Assembly (NCBI GenBank): GCA_963971575.1
Contig: OZ020618.1
Location: 29,006,540-29,070,539, forward strand
DNA length: 64,000 nucleotides
Origin: Liopterus haemorrhoidalis
Lineage: Eukaryota; Arthropoda; Insecta; Coleoptera; Dytiscidae
Direction of reading: 5' to 3'
Within the stretch, counting starts at the first letter, position 1. Each line of letters begins with the position of its first letter. Below are positions 22,640 to 33,070 of the stretch, piece after piece. The notes below the pieces were generated by a model, which had not been told where the DNA came from, searched no databases, and was given only the letters and a program-made list of their open reading frames with translations. The translations under genes and the position numbers were made by a program.

Positions 22640-22815
22640 CTCGGGCCCCATTGAAGCTCTCTCAGCATGGTCTTGGTCTGATCATCAAAATTGGTATAAC
22701 AAGTATTGGTATACGGAATACATGAAGACTTGATAAAACAAATCTAAATAGAAGGCATGTATGAGGAAGGCCAAAAGTCAACCTCGACTGACTGTGCCCA
22801 AAGCAGAAGAAGATT
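22640..22815 (+). mobile_element. LINE 3' tail, same family as 51.9-52.25 kb
   Basis: The stretch GAGGAAGGCCAAAAGTCAAC..CGACTGACTGTGCCCAAAGCAGAAGAAGA matches 52188-52250 (GAGGCCAAAAGTCAACTCCACTGACAATGCCCAAAG..). Both end in A/GAAGAAG. Only the last part of the retrotransposon remains. Confidence 0.5.
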
Positions 22816-22911
22816 AATATTCTTAAATGTATTTTATAATAATATGTACTGTAATGACAATAATTTAAGTCGGAAATCTAATAAAATCTTGAATTTTAAG
22901 ATAAGACATCA

Positions 22912-23132
22912 GTGGCGTGAGTTAATCAACTTTTGGTAAAAATCGGTTAACTAGAAATGAGAGTTTACTCTTGTCGGTTTTAAGATTTTTGGGAATATTT
23001 CACAACAGAGAAATATTTCGAAAAAAAATATTTAACAAAAGTTGCTATAACAGCAAACTAATAACTTTTATTTGAGACATTTTTTTTGATAAAACAGCAT
23101 AAATTAAACAAGTACTTTGTGGTGGCGGTCGG
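22912..23132 (+). mobile_element. ACCGACCGCC TIR family, copy a (right part)
   Basis: Matches 25470-25806: GGTAAAAATCGGTTAACTAG, GAGTTTACTCTTGTCGGTTTTAAGATTTTTG, AATATTTCACAACAGAGAAATA, then CAAGTACTTTGTGGTGGCGGTCGGT. It is followed, as in the other copies, by CCTGTGGTGGCCACAGCTGATTTTTTA. The left half is missing. Confidence 0.6.
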
Positions 23133-23514
23133 TCCTGTGGTGGCCACAGCTGATTTTTTAGTTATATAATGTATAAATACTGCATGCAAGAGGATCGTGT
23201 CGAAGGTGAGGCGATTGCTTCACTTGTCTCATCTTTATCTAGGCACGCAGCTGGGGGGATGCTCAAGTTTGAGCCCCCCAAACTCAAAAAAAACGTGTTT
23301 TCAGTGTTTTTAAGGAATACACTTGAATTTTAGAGCTCATGAGCTTTTATTTTGTAGTCATCTCTCGTATTTTGGAAGTGAGGACCTTGTTTTTTTTAGG
23401 TCATCACCTATATTTTGGAAGCGAGGATCTTTTTTTTAAATCAACACTTGTAGTTTGAAATATAAAATGTTTCTGGTCAGCACTTGTTGTCGAGTAATTT
23501 CCCAATCATTAACC
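23133..23514. other. hAT-like repeat fragment with G/C end and GTGAGGACC units
   Basis: 23240-23295 (GCACGCAGCTGGGGGGATGC.. GAGCCCCCCAAACTC) resembles the terminus at 34300-34345. 23345-23480 holds three decayed TCATCACTTGTATTTTGGAAGTGAGGACC units of the family seen at 39.9, 42.8 and 47.4 kb. Confidence 0.45.
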
Positions 23515-23880
23515 TTATGAAACCATTTTAACAAATAGATTGAAAACATGGTCATGAAACCTGGAAATAGGAGGCCTAGGTTCAACTCGGGCTGTCACGC
23601 CAATGATGAATGTCCCAACCCCTATTTTTATGAAACAATTTTGTTTTCTGAGTGCATCCCCCCAAAGAAAAATTCCTATATGTATAGGTGGTAGTGGTTT
23701 AGGTCTTAAACCATCCTCCGCCAGGTACTGCACTTCAGGCTTACCACAAGGTAGCACGTCATACGCGAATACCTGACGGGGAAAATACACACTGCCGCAT
23801 CCCAGACCCTGGAGATGTGCGGCAGCGGCTAGTGCACTACGCCGTGCGTCTTCAAAGTGCGTAGAGAACCAAGCAAACAT
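23515..23880 (-). CDS. Unidentified open frame, possible exon or captured gene fragment
   Basis: 121 codons from an ATG at 23878-23880. I do not recognise it. About the first 70 residues have a coding-like composition unlike the AT-rich neighbours (A-R-R-S-A-L-A-A-A-A-H-L-Q-G-L, V-F-A-Y-D-V-L-P-C-G-K-P-E-V, A-E-D-G-L-R-P-K-P-L-P-P). The rest looks random. On the minus strand, a good acceptor (TGTATTTTTGCAG) lies about 12 bases upstream of the ATG, but the same frame has TAA between them, so the ATG would have to be a true start in a second exon. It lies between repeat fragments, so a transposon-captured piece is equally likely. No donor site is convincing. Confidence 0.3.
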   Translation of the reverse strand: MFAWFSTHFEDARRSALAAAAHLQGLGCGSVYFPRQVFAYDVLPCGKPEVQYLAEDGLRPKPLPPIHIGIFLWGDALRKQNCFIKIGVGTFIIGVTARVEPRPPISRFHDHVFNLFVKMVS

Positions 23881-25230
23881 GCTTTATGCACTCTGCAAAA
23901 ATACACCATGGCACAAAAGTTGCTTGCAACTTAACCGAAGTATTGTAACTTTGTTTTGCTTTCAGTTTTTTGTTTTGTAATTTATATATAATGGATTATA
24001 TTTGCAAAATAAATTATTATTATTATAAACTGTACCGCTGTAATAAAAATAAAAACATGTCGCAAGATTTTTTAAAACATTTTATTTTTTACTTTTTCTG
24101 TCTTAAAACAGTTACGTTTCGCCTATATCGCTGCAACATTACTTATGCATTACACTTATGAACCTTTTCATTTTTCTCTCAATTTAATAAAACTAGTAAA
24201 ACTATCACTTCTATTAACAGAAATATGTTTTTAATTATTCTGCATCGGAGGCAATTCACAAAAAATTTCGAAATTTTCAGTGCAAAAGCGCACTGCCATG
24301 TATAGAAGATCAAGAACTTGAGCCCCCCTCCACAATAAAAAACCACGTTTTTAAAATTGGTCAGAGAGATATTTTCTAAATGTCTGTTAAGTGAAATAGT
24401 CTCTTTATACGTTATAATTAATTATAATCCAAACTTTGTCTAGAACAAAGTTGTTACATTTTATCACTATAATTTATAAGTTTGTTCTAGTAAGATTAGA
24501 TAATATTACAAGTACATAGCATCAAAATATGCACACTAACATTTGTGTGGGAGTTGTAACACCTGCACAATTAGATCCACCTTGGTTCACAGTGCACGAA
24601 CATTACAACATAGAACAGTATGGAAGTTTTCATTGCTTATTTTAGTGCTACATATGCTAATATTTGTTCCTGTCTTCATTTTACACAACAACAAAAAGAG
24701 AAGTTGTTTTATTTAATTAGAATAATTTAAATAACGACTACATCGTTTAAGTTAAGAGAGAAAACAATGTAGGTATTTATTTAAAACAGAAAGTTGTTAA
24801 AGATAAATTTTAGGAAAAAAAAAACATACGCGACGCATAAAAAAAATTATCTATATTATTTTCGCGTATCCCCAAGTTTGGAACCGCTGCATTAGATTAT
24901 TAGCAAGTTGACCGGCGTTCCCCATAGCCCCAATTTTGCCCACACCCCCTTTCGAATTCTCCCTTGAATGAAAATTCAAAAGAGAAATTACGGCATAATA
25001 TATTCCTTCTCGGATATAGCATTAGAAATTTTATATTCCAATTTATCCAAATAGCTATTTATATACCATGGCCAAAAAGTGGATCTTTTTCGTTCGCATC
25101 TGAATTTGATGACCGAGGCAGAGCTGAGGCCTTCAAACAGATGAGGACGGAAAAGAACTTTTTGGCAAAGGTGCACATTATATTTTTTGGGCGACGAAAA
25201 GTAATTTTAATTACAAAAATTAAACTTTTT
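23881..25230. other. AT-rich spacer with scattered transposon ends
   Basis: No gene. 24310-24350 (ACTTGAGCCCCCCTCCACAA) repeats the C-rich hAT-like end seen at 23255. 24867-24893 (CCCCAAGTTTGGAACCGCTG) is a typical hAT terminus, single end only. 24900-25230 holds ORFs with no recognisable domain. Confidence 0.35.
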
Positions 25231-25806
25231 ACCGTCCGCCAACATATATAAGGGAGATATTGTGATCATACCGATTTTGACATTTCGAGATTTCTATGGA
25301 TCTCCACGAATTGAGGTCCCTACATAACGTTTTGACTATTTTGAGCATGATGTCTGTCGGTCTGTCTCTCCGTCCGTCCGTCTGTTCGTGTACACGTGCA
25401 GAGCAAATTCGGCTGAAAGGATTTTTATGAAACTTCATATTTAAGCTTTTGCCATCAATGGCATGAGTTGGTCAACTTTTGGTAAAAATCGGTTGACTAA
25501 AAATGGGAGTTTACTCGTGTCGATTTTAAGATTTTTGCGAATATTTCACAACAGAAAAATATTTCGAAAAAATTTATTGAACAAAAGTTGCTATAAAAAC
25601 AATAACTAACAACTTTTATTTGAGACATTTTTTGATAAAACGAAAAAAAAAAATGAAAAATTTATCGAAATTTTTGCATACTTATATGGAACGTTTCCAT
25701 GATCATGATAAATAATATCTCTGTTAGAAAATATTAGGCCAAGTTATTTCTACTCTGCTGCTAGAATGTAGGTATTTTATACAAGTACTTTATGATGGCG
25801 GTCGGT
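25231..25806 (+). mobile_element. ACCGACCGCC TIR family, copy b (most complete)
   Basis: It starts ACCGTCCGCCAACATATATA and ends, inverted, GGCGGTCGGT. Order: left end, GTGATCATACCGATTTTGAC, a GTCTGTCGGTCTGTCTCTCC microsatellite, ATGAAACTTCATATTTAAGC, AATCGGTTGACTAAAAATGG, GAATATTTCACAACAGAAAA, then the right end. About 576 bp, non-coding. Relatives: 22912-23132, 26902-27310, 28235-28590 (inverted), 53179-53620. Confidence 0.7.
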
Positions 25807-26568
25807 CCTGTGGTGGCCACAGCTGATTTTTTATTTTAATTAGCTACATAATTTTAAACATTAGGCCGAAAAAGATTTACTTTTTGTCTACTACTAGATG
25901 ATAAAAAAAGAACTGTTTTGATATGGTCGCCGAAAAACAATTTTATATGTATGTAACAATAATAGATTTTAAATAACAAATATCATTATCAGTTTATTAA
26001 TAAATATTGACACAACATTTAAACACTTATCTAAATTTATCACCAAAGATAATAATAAGTCATTGCAAAAACCACAAAATCAAAAGTTAAAAGAGCAACA
26101 CTATTTCAGGAATAATAAATAAAGGAATGAAGTGCATGAATAGACGAATGTAAACACACGTAGTGGTACGGGCTTTATACTTCAAAGAGCCATATTACTC
26201 GACGCTTAAAGAACTTAAAATTGCCTTCCTGTGTCATATATAAACACATGCTGAAATGATTAGTGGAGTGCAACAAACTGAGTCCTTTTCAATGAGGAGA
26301 AAATGAACTTCTTGAATAACAGCATATGCAAAATGTTTACTTGCGGTGAAAAACCCGAAATGCATATAATCACAGATGTGGTAATGTAAACGCTTAAACA
26401 CAATCAGTGTCTAAACATTTACCACAATAAAGTATGTTATTTTTATCTGATTTTTTTAGCTCCTCCAACAAAGTTTTTCTTCAAAAACTAGCGCCATAAA
26501 ACTTTAATACGATATTATTTTACATTTAAATTATTACCTTCGAAATACTGAAATTTTGCAGCTACAAG
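25807..26568. other. Spacer after copy b
   Basis: It begins with CCTGTGGTGGCCACAGCTGATTTTTTA, conserved next to three copies of the TIR family, so the real element boundary may lie beyond the short TIR. The rest is AT-rich without recognisable genes. Confidence 0.35.
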
Positions 26569-26850
26569 CAGAGCCGCAGTAAGGAAAACTGGCGCTAGGA
26601 GCAAAACTGTGTTTTGGCGCCCTTGGCAAATAAATGTAAGTGATAAGCACAAACAAGGTTCTCACCTTCCAAAATTTAAATGATGAGCAAAAAAAAAAGG
26701 TCCTCACCTCCTGAAATCCAAGTGATGAGCAAAAAAAAAAGGTCCTCACCTTCGCAATGTGCGCCCCTTAGTCAAGCTCGTCGGCGCCCTTTTCCTTAGT
26801 GCGCTAGGAGCCGTAGCCCCCTCCGCCCCCCACCCCTTACTGCGGCTCTG
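26569..26850. mobile_element. hAT-like MITE with perfect 8-bp duplication
   Basis: 16-bp perfect inverted ends (CAGAGCCGCAGTAAGG / CCTTACTGCGGCTCTG) enclose 282 bp, and GCTACAAG is duplicated exactly on both sides (26561-26568 and 26851-26858). 8-bp duplication and CAG..CTG ends fit hAT. The interior has two AAAAAAAGGTCCTCACCT..ATGATGAGC units, the reverse of the GTGAGGACC repeat found elsewhere in the window. The 71-codon minus ORF across it is a product of those repeats. Confidence 0.85.
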
Positions 26851-26901
26851 GCTACAAGTCGCTACTAACGTCTTTTCTTTTTCTGGAAACACATTTTTAC
26901 T

Positions 26902-27310
26902 TGCCCGACCTTAATATATAAGGGGCAAATATTGTAATCGCGAAAATTTTCGATGTCGAGATTTTGACTGATGACCACGTTTCATGGTCCAGGGAATCCA
27001 AAAAACCTGTTTTCGAAGTGCCGTCCGTATGTGTGTGTGTCTGTGTGTATACACGATAACTCAAGAACGGTTCAACTTAGAGAATTCGTTCTGGTACTAA
27101 AAAATTCTCCTATTAAATGGGAAGAACCCTATTGTTTTTTATGAAGATCGGTTGACTAGAAATGGGAGTTTACTCGTGTCGATTTTAAGATTTTTGCGAA
27201 TATTTAGCAACAGAAAAATATTTCGAAAAAATTTATTGAACAAAAGTTACTATAAATGCAATTACCAATAACTTTTATTTGCGACGTTTTTTGATAAAAC
27301 GAAAAAGTCT
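26902..27310 (+). mobile_element. ACCGACCGCC TIR family, copy c (diverged)
   Basis: It starts GCCCGACCTTAATATATAAGG, has a GT/CTGT microsatellite at 27030-27048 and then GGTTGACTAGAAATGGGAGT and TTTATTGAACAAAAGTTACT as in copy b. The right end is lost. Confidence 0.55.
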
Positions 27311-27394
27311 CAAAAATTTAATTTAAATTTATTTTTTTTTACGGGTGGGCAAGTCTAGCGGAGGTTTCCCTTCGCCACTGGTTTTGGCTCGTTT

Positions 27395-27605
27395 TAAAAT
27401 CCCTTTTATGTCAGTTTCCGATTATCTCCAATCGTTTGAAAACGGTCTCCGTTTAACTTTTCAGTTCTGAAAGCAAAACAAGCCAAACGGGGCCAAATCA
27501 AGTGAGTATGGTGGATGGAAGACGAAAATGACTTTGTTTTTCATCAAAAACTTCCGAACCATAAGGGAAGTGTTAAATGGTACGCTGTCGTGATTGAAGA
27601 TTATT
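27395..27605 (-). pseudogene. Mariner-like transposase relic (third-aspartate region)
   Basis: The minus strand reads H-D-S-V-P-F-N-T-S (compare H-D-N-A-x-x-H), then V-R-K-F-L-M-K-N-K, H-P-P-Y-S-L-D-L-A-P and F-C-F-Q-N, the order found in DD34D mariner/SETMAR-type transposases. The catalytic aspartate after the A-P motif is replaced (F-G-L-F), and stops follow. Both ends are lost. Confidence 0.65.
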
Positions 27606-28234
27606 TTTGAAAATAAAAAAGATTGAATTTCTAATAAAAATCCTTGTATACATTGTTTGTATTTCTGTAATAAAATTCAATTAACTTATTATTATTTATT
27701 ATTTATCTTATTTTTAACTTTTCTCAAAACAGCTTAAAATGTATTTAAATTAATCTTAATAAGAAAAAAGTCGTATTTATTTTGTAACTAAAATTTTAAA
27801 ACAAATATTGTTAACAATGATTAACAAAACATTTTTATCCGCACCCGTATCCGCGGACATTCTAATAATTCGTATCCGTATCCGCGGATATGAAATTTTT
27901 AAGATTCCGCACATCCCTAATTCCTACTTCTTGGTAAACATTACTTCGCAAACCTAAGTAAGCTTTTCAATTAATTTGAAATTTAAGGCCTAAAATTTTA
28001 GACATTTTAAGCCTAATTGTGGTCATATTAAAGTAGCAGTAACAAATAACAAATAGTACTAAAGTTAAAAAAATAAATATATATAAATAATAGTAATATT
28101 ATTATTAATAATAATAATAACATAAATAGTGCATGAAAAGAGGAAACTTATGATAAAAACAATAATTTAAATTACATTGTTGATAATATTTTTGAATGTA
28201 GTTATTACAAAAAATCAGCTGTGGCCACCACATG
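27606..28234. other. AT-rich spacer with an ATCCGCGGA block
   Basis: 27838-27920 has CCGCACCCGTATCCGCGGAC..GTATCCGTATCCGCGGATATG, a repeat of CGTATCCGCGGA type that resembles a hAT-like terminus. Nothing else is recognised. Confidence 0.35.
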
Positions 28235-28590
28235 ACCGACCGCCTTCATAAAGTACTTGTATAAAATACATTCTAGCAGCAGAGTAGTTATTATTGTAAA
28301 AGACAATATTATATTAAGTTGACAATTTCATGTGTATTTATAATTTTCGATAACATATTGCATACATAAAAAAAAAAAAATGTTTCAAATAAAAGTTTTT
28401 AGTTATTGCTTTTATAGCAACTTTTGTTAAATATTATTTTTTTTTCGAAATATTTCTCTGTTGTGAACAATTCGCAAAAATCTTAAAACCGACACGAGTA
28501 AACTCCCATTTCTAGTTGACCGACTTTTACCAAAAGTTGGTCAAAATCGGTTTGATCACAGTACCTCCCTAATATATGTTGGCGGTCGGT
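28235..28590 (-). mobile_element. ACCGACCGCC TIR family, copy d (inverted)
   Basis: ACCGACCGCC at 28235 and GGCGGTCGGT at 28590 bound 356 bp that match copy b in reverse: AAAGTACTTGTATAAAATAC, TTTCAAATAAAAGTTTTTAG, CACGAGTAAACTCCCATTTC. It has lost about 200 bp, including the microsatellite, relative to copy b. Confidence 0.7.
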
Positions 28591-28639
28591 AAAAATATGC
28601 GGTGTATGTATATTTTTACATACACAGTTGTATAACAAA

Positions 28640-28885
28640 TCTATGTTTGTCAAGACTTTCTCGTACATTTCAACACTTTTTCCAGCAACGACATCACGAA
28701 TATTCTCATTTAGATTATATTAAACTTAATTTAGCCTTTGATATTTAGGTGCTCGATTGTCTGCGGTTTGTTGGCAAATGCCTCGTTCTTTACACAGCCA
28801 CATAAAAAGAACTCTAACGCGATTAAATCCGGTGAGCTTGGCGGTCAATTACAATCGCCCTATTTCGATGTGGAAACTAGGTTGA
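28640..28885 (-). pseudogene. Tc1/mariner-superfamily transposase C-terminal relic
   Basis: On the minus strand: P-P-S-S-P-D-L-I-A-L-E-F-F-L-C-G-C-V-K, then A-N-K-P-Q-T-I-E-H-L, followed after an inserted AT-rich stretch by E-N-I-R-D-V-V-A-G-K-S-V-E-M-Y-E-K. It matches the third catalytic block of insect transposases with S-P-D-L-x-x-x-D-F-F-L-W-G; here the catalytic D reads E. Stops are present, so it is a relic. Confidence 0.65.
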
Positions 28886-28904
28886 TCAAAAATTCAACTG
28901 TATT

Positions 28905-29063
28905 CAGTGGCGGACTTTCGCAAAGACAAGAAAGACAATTGTTTTGGGCCCGTAATTTTCAAGGGCCCAACGAACCCTTTCCCTTTCCCCTTTGAACGCC
29001 TCTAGGTTGAGGGCCCGTAAATCAAAAATGTCTTGCGCCCGGCGAAGGCTTAATCCGCCACTG
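28905..29063. mobile_element. hAT-like MITE, 159 bp, perfect 8-bp duplication
   Basis: CAGTGGCGGACTTTCG and (inverted) TTAATCCGCCACTG are the ends; ACTGTATT is repeated exactly at 28897-28904 and 29064-29071. The core holds GGGCCCGTAAT..AAGGGCCC. It sits just next to the transposase relic at 28640-28885. Confidence 0.85.
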
Positions 29064-29071
29064 ACTGTATT

Positions 29072-31427
29072 ACGTAAATCTTAAAATAATTTCAAGTTCA
29101 TAAATTATATTTAACGTCCAATTTTGTATAATGGTAGAATTAGGAAATAATTTCATTCAGCTTTTTGGACAAGTAGCGTTTATTTTAAACAAATAAATTA
29201 TATGAACCTACTATTTGTTTCCAAGAACCTACTGAAATCTTTATTATTTATTTCAAACAGAAAATTCCATTTTGTTATGAATTTTATTTAACAAAAAAAA
29301 ATGCAATTATTCTTTACAATTCAAGGTGAACTATGCGCAATATTTATAATTTTACCTACGTAAGCGTAATCACAGTTTATTGTTATTTCGTTCTTAACTA
29401 TGCACGTGTTTCAAAAATGTTTCGTACAGTTCAGTAAATTTTTATCACAATAGAAACAGTTTGTACTTTAAACATATTTAAAATTAACAGATTTTACTAA
29501 ACAAAACTATTCGCGACTGAAACTAACGTTGGCGGCGCTGCATACAACAGCTGATGGCGGTCGAGAAGCGTATATGTCAGAAGTTTTTTCCTAATATTTA
29601 TCTGTTCAAACAATATTTCGGCAAAAAAGCACTGTATTTAAGTCACTATATTTTAAAAAAACTTTTTAATTCACATAAACTGCAGCACAACACGTTACAA
29701 ATATTATCCAAATATACGCTTCTGTTTAATTTAGCCAGTCACCACCAGATGTCTCACTGTTATTTGCAGTCGCGAATAGTCCGTTTAGAAATTACCCGTT
29801 ATAAAACCTTACTTTGTTAAATAATAATCGTTAATTTTTAGATAAGTGATTTGCATATAACATTTAAATATAAGTACTTTGAATAACTGGTGTCGTGGCC
29901 TTTATGTAATAGTGGCAGAAAGAGGTTAAAGCTACCTGCATTTAACAATGAAACCTCTATATAATCCGAGATATAATCCTCTCATAGTCATCCCATAGAA
30001 ATTTTCACAGAGTTTTAATAGTATCAAATATCGCGTATTATTTGGAATTAAATTTATTAATAATATTAAGTTACGTATCTACATAATTATTTTGCAAGAT
30101 TGGTTTTTTAAATTTAGTTTCCCTTCACATTTTTCCCGACTTAGTTTCTTAGGAATTTTTTCTTTAAAATTTTTCTTTAAAAACTATTACGTTTTAAAAC
30201 ACAAAATTGCCCAATACACGATATCGGGTCATGATAGGTATATGCTCTCGCCGACTTTTTTTTTTCAAATCTAGTTAAGGTCTACATTTTTTGTCTACAT
30301 TATGTCGATATATCTCTTAAGGTTTCGCCTACGTAATCAATTTAAACTTCACGGAGGGTGAAAAATAATGGTTTCCCCAAAATAATGGTTAATATGGACG
30401 AAGTTGGAACCCTCACTAACCCCTTCCTCGGATTATTTTAACCCCACCCCCTGTACTAAATTTGGTGAAAATCGGTCCATCTGTTTGGCTTTGCATAAAG
30501 AACATACAAATAAACAAAGAAACAGAAATTGATTTTTATATATAAAGATATATAAAGATGTCGCATGCTATAGTAAATATCTTGGTAGACCACACGTCAA
30601 AGTGTAAATCTCCCAGTAGACCGCAAGCTACAGTAGCTCACACTGTTTTCTATATTCCCGTTACTTTGAGTTGAATCTTCGTTATTATGAGCTATTGTGA
30701 TTTAACAAAAAATCATAAACTTGGTAATAATATCCCTATTATCCCAAAAATAAAAAAATAAATGTTTATTTACCTATCTTATATCTGCCCTAGTTCTTTA
30801 TCTTTCAAGTATTTCACGCACTCAATTCCAATATACCCAAATCATTCCCACAATAAAAATCGTATTATTAAAATTGCTAAACACGATTCAACCGAGACAT
30901 GAATACAAAACAGTACAAGTCGTACAACAATAAGAAAAAGAGAACGCCCTAAAGATCAAAGCTATTTTTGGACACATATCTTTTAACTGACCAAAAAAGA
31001 TCCAGGTAAAATTTCACGTGTACGAAATACCTGTGCTCTGCGCATACCTGCACGGCAAAGGTACATCATATGAAGAAACATTTAATTAAAAGTAATTTTA
31101 CCTCAATTTATTGAAGAACGAAATTAACGATAAATGCTATAAAAACAATTAATTAGGTTTCAGTATTTAAATTGCTACAAGCTTAAAAAAACGAGATCAA
31201 ATTAAGGTTTGCATGAATCGAATGATTGTTTTTTATAAAATTGTACTTTTTACACAAGTATAATTTCATTATTACATAGTATTTGGCACGAATTTAGCTA
31301 TTAAACGTTTTTAGAACCGCCAAAAAATTCAACTCATATTATCGAACCGCAGAATTGTTAACCAATTATTGTTCTAAGCTGGCAAATGGCAACCATCAGT
31401 GGCGTAGATATATTTTATATATATATA
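29072..31427. other. Spacer with one MITE and LINE-like debris
   Basis: Besides the MITE at 29507-29779 I see no gene. 30350-30545 (CCCCACCCCCTGTACTAAAT, GTGAAAATCGGTCCATCTGT, then ACAAATAAACAAAG) resembles a widespread insect repeat tail. ORFs at 29554-29820 and 30092-30274 are unsupported. Confidence 0.35.
29507..29779. mobile_element. MITE with CTATTCGCGACTG ends
   Basis: CTATTCGCGACTGAAACTAA at the left is matched by GTTATTTGCAGTCGCGAATAG at the right. 273 bp, non-coding; the ORF at 29554-29820 spans its right half. A TA duplication is possible. Confidence 0.55.
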
Positions 31428-32802
31428 GGGGAGACTGGTGTCAAATGTAACAGGTGTTAATTGTAACACGGCAAATTATTCTGTCATCTACAAGACAATA
31501 GTGAAATCATATGTGTATTCAAGAAACGAATTGTACCCTGCATTACCGATACTAATCAAAATTACAAATAGCCGCCTTTGAGAAGAATGAACGACAATTT
31601 TTTTGTTTTTTGTATAAAAAGTAAGTTTTATTTTGTTTGATATTTCTTTTATTTCTGAAAATATAGTAAAATAATTAGCGACTCTATTGCTTGTTATAAA
31701 TATATAGAGGTTTTAGCACATTCTCACCTATTTTTTGTTGGCAATTTATAAACTGCTTGTTAATAAATTCTGTGTAATATAAGAAATGGCAATTGGTGTT
31801 GGTTGTAACATAATATTTGGTGTCGTTTGTAACATGTTACAACTGACACCTGAATAAAATACAGAGCCAGAAAGTGCTCAGCTAACAGTAAAAACTCCAG
31901 AGCAAATAAGACCATTTCCAAAAGGTGATATTAAAAACCGAGAAAAAACGGAAGAAGGAAGGGAAAAACGGCATTATTGACAGACACGCCAGAAAAGATG
32001 GTATTAGAAGAAGCAAGAAATAAATAGAAAGTGATTGTAAAATTTAATTCCAATACTATAAAAAATCAAAACCAAAATCAATATCTAAAAGTTCAAGCTC
32101 ATCCGAGGATGAAGAAACACATTTTTTGTATGTTTTGATTCATACATAAACAGTAAAGAAGACTGGGTTCAGTGCACAAGTTGCAAAATATGGGCATATG
32201 TTAGTTGCACTAACAATGATATTTTCTATGTTTGCAAAAATTGTGAATCGGAATACATATTTTTGCTATTTATAATTTTATTTTATATGGAGTATCTTCT
32301 TTATGTTTACGTAAATACATATATTTTTAAAATTCTTATTCCAAATAATATTTTGTTTCATTATTTATCTTTTCGAAAATAAGCATAATATTTATTTTGT
32401 GTTTAATTAGAATTTTGAATTGTATATGACTTGTAAAGAAGATATTTAAAATTTGATGTTTCTATTGTATGTTTACGTACAAAATATACATTTACGTATA
32501 ATTATATAAAAATGTTTTTTATTTTATTTATACCAATAAAGAAACAATATTTATTTATGTTACTATTGACACTGACAGTGTTACAACTGACACCGTAAAG
32601 GTGTCAAGTGTAACAAGTGTCACAGTGTTATATTATAGCTAAAAAAAATATAAAAATATAAAATTATTATTAATTTGAATAATAAAATGTGTAGATAACT
32701 AACCATTCTAATTGTTAAAAAAAAAATAGTTAAGTAGAAATAAATAAAAAGTCATATAATGCAAAATTTATAAATTTTGTAACAATTGACACCAGTCTCC
32801 CC
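31428..32802 (+). mobile_element. Pogo-like TIR element, internally deleted
   Basis: The ends GGGGAGACTGGTGTCAAATG and the inverted CAATTGACACCAGTCTCCCC match over about 25 bp (two mismatches) and are flanked by TA in a TA run, as in Tc1/mariner/pogo. The phrase GTGTCAxxTGTAACA or its inverse recurs at least seven times (31441-31471, 31797-31851, 32577-32627, near 32780), perhaps as transposase-binding sites. A zinc-finger-like tail of a DDE_1 (pogo/Jerky) transposase remains at 32158-32253; the catalytic part is gone. Confidence 0.8.
32158..32253 (+). pseudogene. C-terminal zinc-finger-like tail of a pogo/Jerky-type transposase
   Basis: The + strand reads E-D-W-V-Q-C-T-S-C-K-I-W-A-Y, V-S-C and Y-V-C-K-N-C-E-S-E, with C-x2-C..C..C-x2-C spacing. 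This is the PHD-like tail often found at the end of insect pogo/tigger-type transposases. Upstream, a Ser/Asp/Glu-rich linker (S-S-S-S-E-D-E-E) is recognisable, but stops and shifts break the frame. Not functional. Confidence 0.65.
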
Positions 32803-33062
32803 TATATATATATTTATTTATTTATGGCCTTTGCTACTTTGGCAATTAGCTATATATTATTTTAAACATATATTTATATCCTAAATAAGCTTTTCTAGGC
32901 AACAATAATTAACAACGAAGTTTTTTAATGGTTGCCAATGGCGTAGTGCCTACGGTAAGAGGTAGGTTGACCGATAGACACTTCGATTCGTATTATTTAC
33001 CTCGATAGTTACTTTGAATTAGGGTTGCACGATAAGCAAATTGGTCGATCACCGATTAATCG
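32803..33062. other. Spacer between pogo-like and hAT elements
   Basis: AT-rich, no gene, no repeat ends supported. Confidence 0.3.
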
Positions 33063-33070
33063 GTCTAAAG

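Noticed and set aside
28738..28995. 85-codon + strand frame
   Set aside because: Antisense of the transposase relic, then runs into the 159-bp MITE.
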